Part shown: positions 32,006 through 35,731 of the stretch, piece by piece
Layout: each line of letters begins with the position of its first letter
Position numbering within the stretch: the stretch's first letter is position 1
The notes under the pieces: model-generated
Told to the model about the DNA's origin: nothing
The model's input: only the letters and a program-made list of their open reading frames with translations
The model's database searches: none
Assembly (NCBI GenBank): GCA_039029535.1
Contig: JBCCFW010000065.1
Location: forward strand, 1 to 35,731
Direction of reading: 5' to 3'
Length of the DNA stretch: 35,731 nucleotides
From: JBCCFW01 sp039029535
GTDB taxonomy: Bacteria; Acidobacteriota; JBCCFW01
Translations under genes and position numbers: made by a program

Positions 32006-33529
32006 ATGCGTACCGTCGCGCTCTTGTTCTTGTCTTGTCTCCTTGCCAGCAACGCTCTAGCAGCTCCCGTGTTCAGCTGTCCAACGACTGGAACGTGGGT
32101 CAATGGCTGCCCATCGAAGGGTCGCATCGAGGTCGCCGACTACGATCTCGCCGGGGATGGCGTGATCGACTCGACCGACTTGCAGTGCGCCATCGACTGC
32201 CTCGACGGCGACATCGCCCCCGAGTGGATCCTGACGGCGGCCGATGGTCCCTACGTGAACTCGGAGCGATCGGAGCGCGGGGGGGAGCTCATCTTCGATC
32301 CGTCTCTCTCATACGTCATCGATGGCACGGTCAATCTCCCGACGCTCATCTTTCAGGCCCCCCTGGTCATCAGGGGCAACGGAGCAAAGCTGGTCGCCGA
32401 CTCAGGCCTGTCAGGAGTGATGTTCCGCCGCGTGGTTCCCATTGGCGGAAACAACTGTGACGCTGCCTGGATGGGCAACAACGGCACTGGATGGCGAATC
32501 CAAGATCTCAGCTTCGTCGGTCACGGCGGAGCGAACCTGCCGTCCGGGATGATCCTCGATGGCCTCAACAACGCGGTGATCGATAACTGCCGCTTCATCG
32601 GACTCAGCCGAGGCCTCGTCCTGCGCTACGTCCTGACGAGCCAGGTCTCCCAGTGCGACTTCGTGAACTGCTTGAAGACTGGGCTCCTGGTGGGAAACCG
32701 AACCTCGGCAACCGAGCTCTGGCCTGGCTTCGACCGATGCGAGACGGGGTTCGCGCCGGTGTTCGGCATTCCCACTGGCCAGAACGTCGTCACCCTCGGT
32801 GGCTGCAACGGCACGATGTTGCTGCACAATCACTACTTCGGCCACCCTGACGGAAGCGAAGCACTGGTCTACATCCACGACGCATACAACGCATTCATCC
32901 AGGGCAGCATCTATGAAGGAGTGCTGCCGAAGCATGCGATCTACGCCGAGAGTGCTGCCGGCATCTCCTTCGGCTTTCAGATTCGCAATGTCTCATTCGA
33001 GCTCGGTCAAGCACCCGGCAGCTACGATCCCACGAGCGACGTTTCGCTCATTCGCCTGAACACCTGGGGCTCCGCGCTGAGCATCGACGGACTCCACGTC
33101 GAGGGCGGTCATCACACGGTCCTCGACATGAGAGGAGCCTCCTCGGGGGCGGCCTCGCATGTTTCCATGAAGAACGTGCACTGGTTCCCATCGAGCTTGA
33201 AGATCCGATTCGGCAACGCCTCGGATCAATTCACGTTCGAGAACTTCCGGCACATCGTCGACGTCCCGGGTCGCTGGATCGACGCGGCCGGAAGCCTGAG
33301 CGCCTCACCGACGTTCGTCACCGAGCACCGGCCTGCAGACACGCGCTTCTACTCGGCTGCTGCATTCAAGCTCGAGGGCGATCGCATGGAGGCCGTCGAG
33401 CTCCTCACGCTCCCGGACTCCGGCTTCACGGTCGCTCCGCCGAACCGCACGATCTGGATCGACCCCGTCTCGAATGAGCTCCGCTATCGCTCGAGCGGCA
33501 CCACCTACCGCGTGGTCGGCGTGCCGTAG
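32006..33529 (+). CDS. Secreted right-handed beta-helix protein with dockerin-like EF-hand loop
   Basis: A signal peptide (ALLFLSCLLASNALA) is followed by a Cys-containing segment and an EF-hand-like loop (DLAGDGVIDSTD, residues 47-58, with Asp at positions 1, 5, 9 and 12), as in dockerin modules; Ala replaces the usual Asn at position 3, and only one loop is visible. Residues about 95-400 repeat short strand patterns (GWRIQDLSFVGHG, NAVIDNCRFIGLSRG, SQVSQCDFVNC) typical of pectate-lyase-like beta-helices. The C-terminus (NELRYRSSGTTYRVVGV) resembles the last strands of some tail-spike-like proteins. GGAGGG lies six bases before the ATG. Base use is visibly less GC-rich than its neighbours, hinting at transfer. 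No catalytic residues assigned. Confidence 0.82.
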   Translation: MRTVALLFLSCLLASNALAAPVFSCPTTGTWVNGCPSKGRIEVADYDLAGDGVIDSTDLQCAIDCLDGDIAPEWILTAADGPYVNSERSERGGELIFDPSLSYVIDGTVNLPTLIFQAPLVIRGNGAKLVADSGLSGVMFRRVVPIGGNNCDAAWMGNNGTGWRIQDLSFVGHGGANLPSGMILDGLNNAVIDNCRFIGLSRGLVLRYVLTSQVSQCDFVNCLKTGLLVGNRTSATELWPGFDRCETGFAPVFGIPTGQNVVTLGGCNGTMLLHNHYFGHPDGSEALVYIHDAYNAFIQGSIYEGVLPKHAIYAESAAGISFGFQIRNVSFELGQAPGSYDPTSDVSLIRLNTWGSALSIDGLHVEGGHHTVLDMRGASSGAASHVSMKNVHWFPSSLKIRFGNASDQFTFENFRHIVDVPGRWIDAAGSLSASPTFVTEHRPADTRFYSAAAFKLEGDRMEAVELLTLPDSGFTVAPPNRTIWIDPVSNELRYRSSGTTYRVVGVP

Positions 33530-33705
33530 CGCTTCCACCGGTCGGAACCGGCGCCCGTCCCGGGACCCCGCCTGGGGAGCCCGGGTTCGGGCGCCCTCAC
33601 GAAATGGGGGGAGCTCAAAGACCCGTTTGGGGGCGGACCTGCACCCCGGCCAGCGACATCTCGGCCCCTTCTCCAGAAAATCCACGCCCTGGCGTGTCCT
33701 CAGCC

Positions 33706-33734
33706 TTGACGCTGCCTCCGCGTCGGATTACGGT
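33706..33734 (+). promoter_or_regulatory. Promoter-like pair abutting the cysteine desulfurase start
   Basis: TTGACG (33706-33711), a 17-base spacer and TACGGT (33729-33734). Transcription would begin at about 33739-33741, on or beside the GTG chosen as start, which has no Shine-Dalgarno. This is the layout of a leaderless mRNA. Confidence 0.45.
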
Positions 33735-33738
33735 TCTA

Positions 33739-35001
33739 GTGGCGAAACGACCCGTGCCAGGAACCCACGCCACCGCGGCAGCGGACCAGCCCACGCGCCC
33801 CGAGTCGGGGCCGAACCGGCGGATCTACCTCGACCACGCCGCGACCTCGCCTCTCCGCCCGGAAGCCCGGCAGATCTTCGTCGAGACCCTCGAGCACTGC
33901 GGCGCCAACCCGGCGAGCGTTCACCTTCCCGGGCAAGCCGCCCGACGCGTCATCGAGGACGCCCGCGACCGCGTCGCTGCCGCCCTGCGGGTCGAGGCCG
34001 ACGAGATCCTCTTCACCGGCTCCGGCACCGAGTCCGACAACCTCGCCGTCCGTGGGCTCGCCTGGGCCGCCGATCGCGAGACGGCGCCACGTCTGGTGAC
34101 CTCCGCCATCGAGCACTCCGCCGTGCGGCGCTCCGTGGCCTGGCTGGCCGACCGTGGTGACGTCGAGGCGGTGGAGGTGCCCGCGCTCCCCGACGGCACC
34201 GTCGACCCGCAGGTCTTCCTCGACGCCGCCAACGACAACACCTGCGTCGCCTCGCTCATGGCCGCCAACAACGAGACCGGCGTCGTCCAGCCGATAGGGG
34301 AAGTGGGACGTGCCCTCGCCGAGCGGGGCGTGCCCTTCCACGTCGACGCCGTCACCGCCCTCGGCAAGCGTCCGGTGTTCCCCGGGGACCTGCCCTGCGA
34401 CCTGCTCACGCTTTCCGCTCACAAGGCCGGCGGCCCCCCGGGCCTCGGCGTGCTGCACGTGCGGCGCGGTCTCAAGCTCCAACCGCTCTACAACGGCGGC
34501 TCCCAGGAGCACGGCCTGCGCCCCGGCACGCCGTTCCCCGCGCTCGTCGCCGCCGGAGCCTGGGCCATCGCCGATGCGATCGAGCATCAGGCCGCGCACG
34601 CGGCCCGTCTCTCCGAGCTCACTGCTCGACTCGAAGATGGACTGCTGGCCCTCGATGGGGTCGGCATCCATGGCCGGGAGGCCGATCGGCTCCCCGGCAT
34701 GACCTGTGCCTGGTTCGAAGGCGTCGTGGGCAGCCAGCTGCTCCGCGCGCTCGACGTCCAGGGCTTCGCCGTCTCGGCGGGTTCTGCCTGTACCTCGGGC
34801 TCGAGCCTGCCGAGTCACGTCCTGACGGTGATGGGCGTCGACACCGCCCGCGCGAGCGGATCGCTGCGGTTGTCGCTGTCTGCATCGCAGGACCTCGATG
34901 ACATCGAGGCCTTCCTCGAAGCGCTGCCCCCGGTCCTGCAGAGGCTCCGGAGCGCGAGCTCGGTCGAGCACGCGAGCGCTGGCAAGGGAGGCCCCGACTG
35001 A
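33739..35001 (+). CDS. Cysteine desulfurase (NifS/IscS family)
   Basis: A PLP class V aminotransferase-fold enzyme of 420 residues: IYLDHAATSPLRP (29-41), FTGSGTESDNLAVRG, His126 in AIEHSAV, VDAVTALGK, Schiff-base Lys229 in LSAHKAGGPPGLGVL, and the persulfide Cys351 in VSAGSACTSGSSLPSH. It takes sulfur from cysteine for Fe-S clusters or thiolation of tRNA. The Cys loop is of the group I (IscS/NifS) length. No IscU/NifU or MnmA is adjacent. The GTG at 33739 fits the family start and the promoter-like elements just upstream; in-frame upstream extension to 33604 looks non-coding. Confidence 0.92.
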   Translation: MAKRPVPGTHATAAADQPTRPESGPNRRIYLDHAATSPLRPEARQIFVETLEHCGANPASVHLPGQAARRVIEDARDRVAAALRVEADEILFTGSGTESDNLAVRGLAWAADRETAPRLVTSAIEHSAVRRSVAWLADRGDVEAVEVPALPDGTVDPQVFLDAANDNTCVASLMAANNETGVVQPIGEVGRALAERGVPFHVDAVTALGKRPVFPGDLPCDLLTLSAHKAGGPPGLGVLHVRRGLKLQPLYNGGSQEHGLRPGTPFPALVAAGAWAIADAIEHQAAHAARLSELTARLEDGLLALDGVGIHGREADRLPGMTCAWFEGVVGSQLLRALDVQGFAVSAGSACTSGSSLPSHVLTVMGVDTARASGSLRLSLSASQDLDDIEAFLEALPPVLQRLRSASSVEHASAGKGGPD

Positions 35002-35021
35002 CCCACCCACGAGGACATTGA

Positions 35022-35564
35022 ATGAACCTGGAGATCACCGTCCGCCACGGCTCTGCCGACGACCTGGTCAAGCAGCACGCGACGAAGAAGCTCGACCGAG
35101 TGCTCAACAAGTACTCGAAGGGCCTCATCTCGGTGCACCTCATCCTCGATGAGGAGAAGCAACGACACTCAGCGGAGATCCTCGCTCATGGCCGTCACTT
35201 GACGGCGACGGTTCACGCCGAGTGCGACGACGCCCGCGCCGCCATCGACCGGGCGGCGGACAAGCTCCGACATCAACTCGAGCGTCACCACGATCGCCGG
35301 GTCGCTCGCAAGAAGCGCGGCGCCCGCCGCGGCGACCGAATGCTCGCCGAGGCCGAGGTCGCCCTCGCCGTCCCCGTGGAAGAGCCCGAGCCCGCCGTGG
35401 CCCGACGGGCGGTCGCCGCCGCGACGCTGTCCCTGCCCAGCGCGATCACTGCCCTGGAAGAGGACAGCGCCCCGTTCCTGCTCTTCCGCGAGGAGACCGG
35501 CGGTCCGCTGCGCCTGCTCCAGGTCCTCGCCGACGGCGAGCTCGAGCTGCTCGAGGTCGAGTAG
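35022..35564 (+). CDS. hpf: Ribosome hibernation promoting factor, long form with diverged C-terminal domain
   Basis: Residues 1-100 are the S30AE/RaiA fold (LEITVRHGSADDLVKQHATKKLDRVLNKY, AEILAHGRHLTATVHAE, DARAAIDRAADKLRHQLERHHDR). After a basic stretch (RKKRGARRGDR) and an Ala/Pro/Glu linker, residues 135-180 (LSLPSAITALEEDSAPFLLFREETGGPLRLLQVLADGELELLEVE overall, quoted only by ends LSLPS and LLEVE) follow the pattern of the dimerisation domain of long HPF (helix, FLLFR, ETG turn, two strands), though well diverged. Long HPF dimerises 70S ribosomes in stationary phase. GAGGA lies six bases before the ATG. It follows the desulfurase by 20 bases. Confidence 0.9.
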   Translation: MNLEITVRHGSADDLVKQHATKKLDRVLNKYSKGLISVHLILDEEKQRHSAEILAHGRHLTATVHAECDDARAAIDRAADKLRHQLERHHDRRVARKKRGARRGDRMLAEAEVALAVPVEEPEPAVARRAVAAATLSLPSAITALEEDSAPFLLFREETGGPLRLLQVLADGELELLEVE

Positions 35565-35595
35565 CTCACGGCGCTGCCAGCTCAGGGTCGTTCAG

Positions 35596-35658
35596 GTCCG
35601 GGCGTCGCGACGTCCGGACCGGCTGCCCCGAAAGCTCGTCCCGCCCGGTCGGGGGCGG
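35596..35658 (+). terminator. Two hairpins after hpf
   Basis: GTCCGGGCG (35596-35604) pairs with CGTCCGGAC (35611-35619), counting one G-U, around TCGCGA, which can extend the stem. CCGCCC-GGTCGG-GGGCGG (35641-35658) is a second perfect stem. Neither has a T-run. They probably end the hpf transcript or shape the leader of the next gene. Confidence 0.45.
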
Positions 35659-35694
35659 ATACTCTCTGTCCATGAACCGCCGAGGCCGCAGGCC

Positions 35695-35731
35695 GTGATC
35701 CCCGAGCTGGCCCACCGTCACGTCGTCCACC
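35695..35731 (+). CDS. Start of a next gene (partial, unidentified)
   Basis: A GTG at 35695 opens a frame VIPELAHRHVVH that runs off the window, with GAGG about nine bases upstream. An ATG at 35672 reaches a stop after eight codons, using that same GTG region. Twelve residues are too few to name a family. Confidence 0.3.
   Translation, partial: MIPELAHRHVVH

Noticed and set aside
31767..32060. 97-codon frame with TTG start before the beta-helix gene
   Set aside because: It overlaps the start of the beta-helix gene, has no Shine-Dalgarno, and is Arg/Ser/Thr-rich without any motif.

Overview
The window is a gene-dense stretch of a high-GC chromosome from a diderm, free-living bacterium. I see no transposase, integrase, phage gene, rRNA, tRNA or CRISPR array. 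The gene mix is a MglA-like small GTPase, ECF sigma/anti-sigma factors, lipoproteins, thrombospondin type-3 repeats with an IPTL-CTERM-like tail, and Cys-rich repeats of a kind met in myxobacterial, deltaproteobacterial and planctomycete-type genomes. That suggests one of those large-genome lineages or an uncultured relative. The sequence alone does not fix the phylum.

Left part (1-8.2 kb), mostly minus strand. Enolase (cut by the window edge) faces away from cutA. A secreted TSP3/IPTL-CTERM protein follows, then a two-gene transsulfuration set (cystathionine beta-synthase-like and cystathionine gamma-lyase/synthase-like). Next comes an operon lexA - dinB - small membrane protein - HExxH lipoprotein, which ties SOS control to translesion synthesis and probably to the two envelope genes behind it. 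Middle (8.4-20 kb), plus strand: a secreted TPR protein, an ECF sigma/anti-sigma pair, two membrane genes with a shared C-terminal helix pair, two unknown proteins, comEC, der, a MglA-like GTPase with a very long Pro/Ala tail, and rpoZ.

Right part (20-35.7 kb). nadC-birA-coaX is a minus-strand cofactor operon with 4-base overlaps (NAD, biotin, CoA). It is divergent from valS, which is followed by a phosphohexomutase and a stand-alone AAA ATPase. Then come a secreted Cys-repeat sugar/sorbosone dehydrogenase-like protein, an unknown secreted protein, about 0.9 kb without a recognisable gene, a secreted beta-helix protein with a dockerin-like EF-hand loop, a cysteine desulfurase and a ribosome hibernation factor with a diverged dimerisation tail.

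The points most worth a second look are these: the MglA-like GTPase with about eight DPLG motifs in a 300-residue disordered tail ending in a small folded domain; an ECF sigma factor whose only sensible start is a CTG, with its Shine-Dalgarno inside a hairpin; a 9-bp stem sequestering the Shine-Dalgarno of a small secreted protein; a cluster of stem-loops between rpoZ and coaX; the inverted repeats upstream of lexA; and a possible leaderless cysteine desulfurase. Non-ATG starts are common here, so several start sites are choices based on Shine-Dalgarno position.
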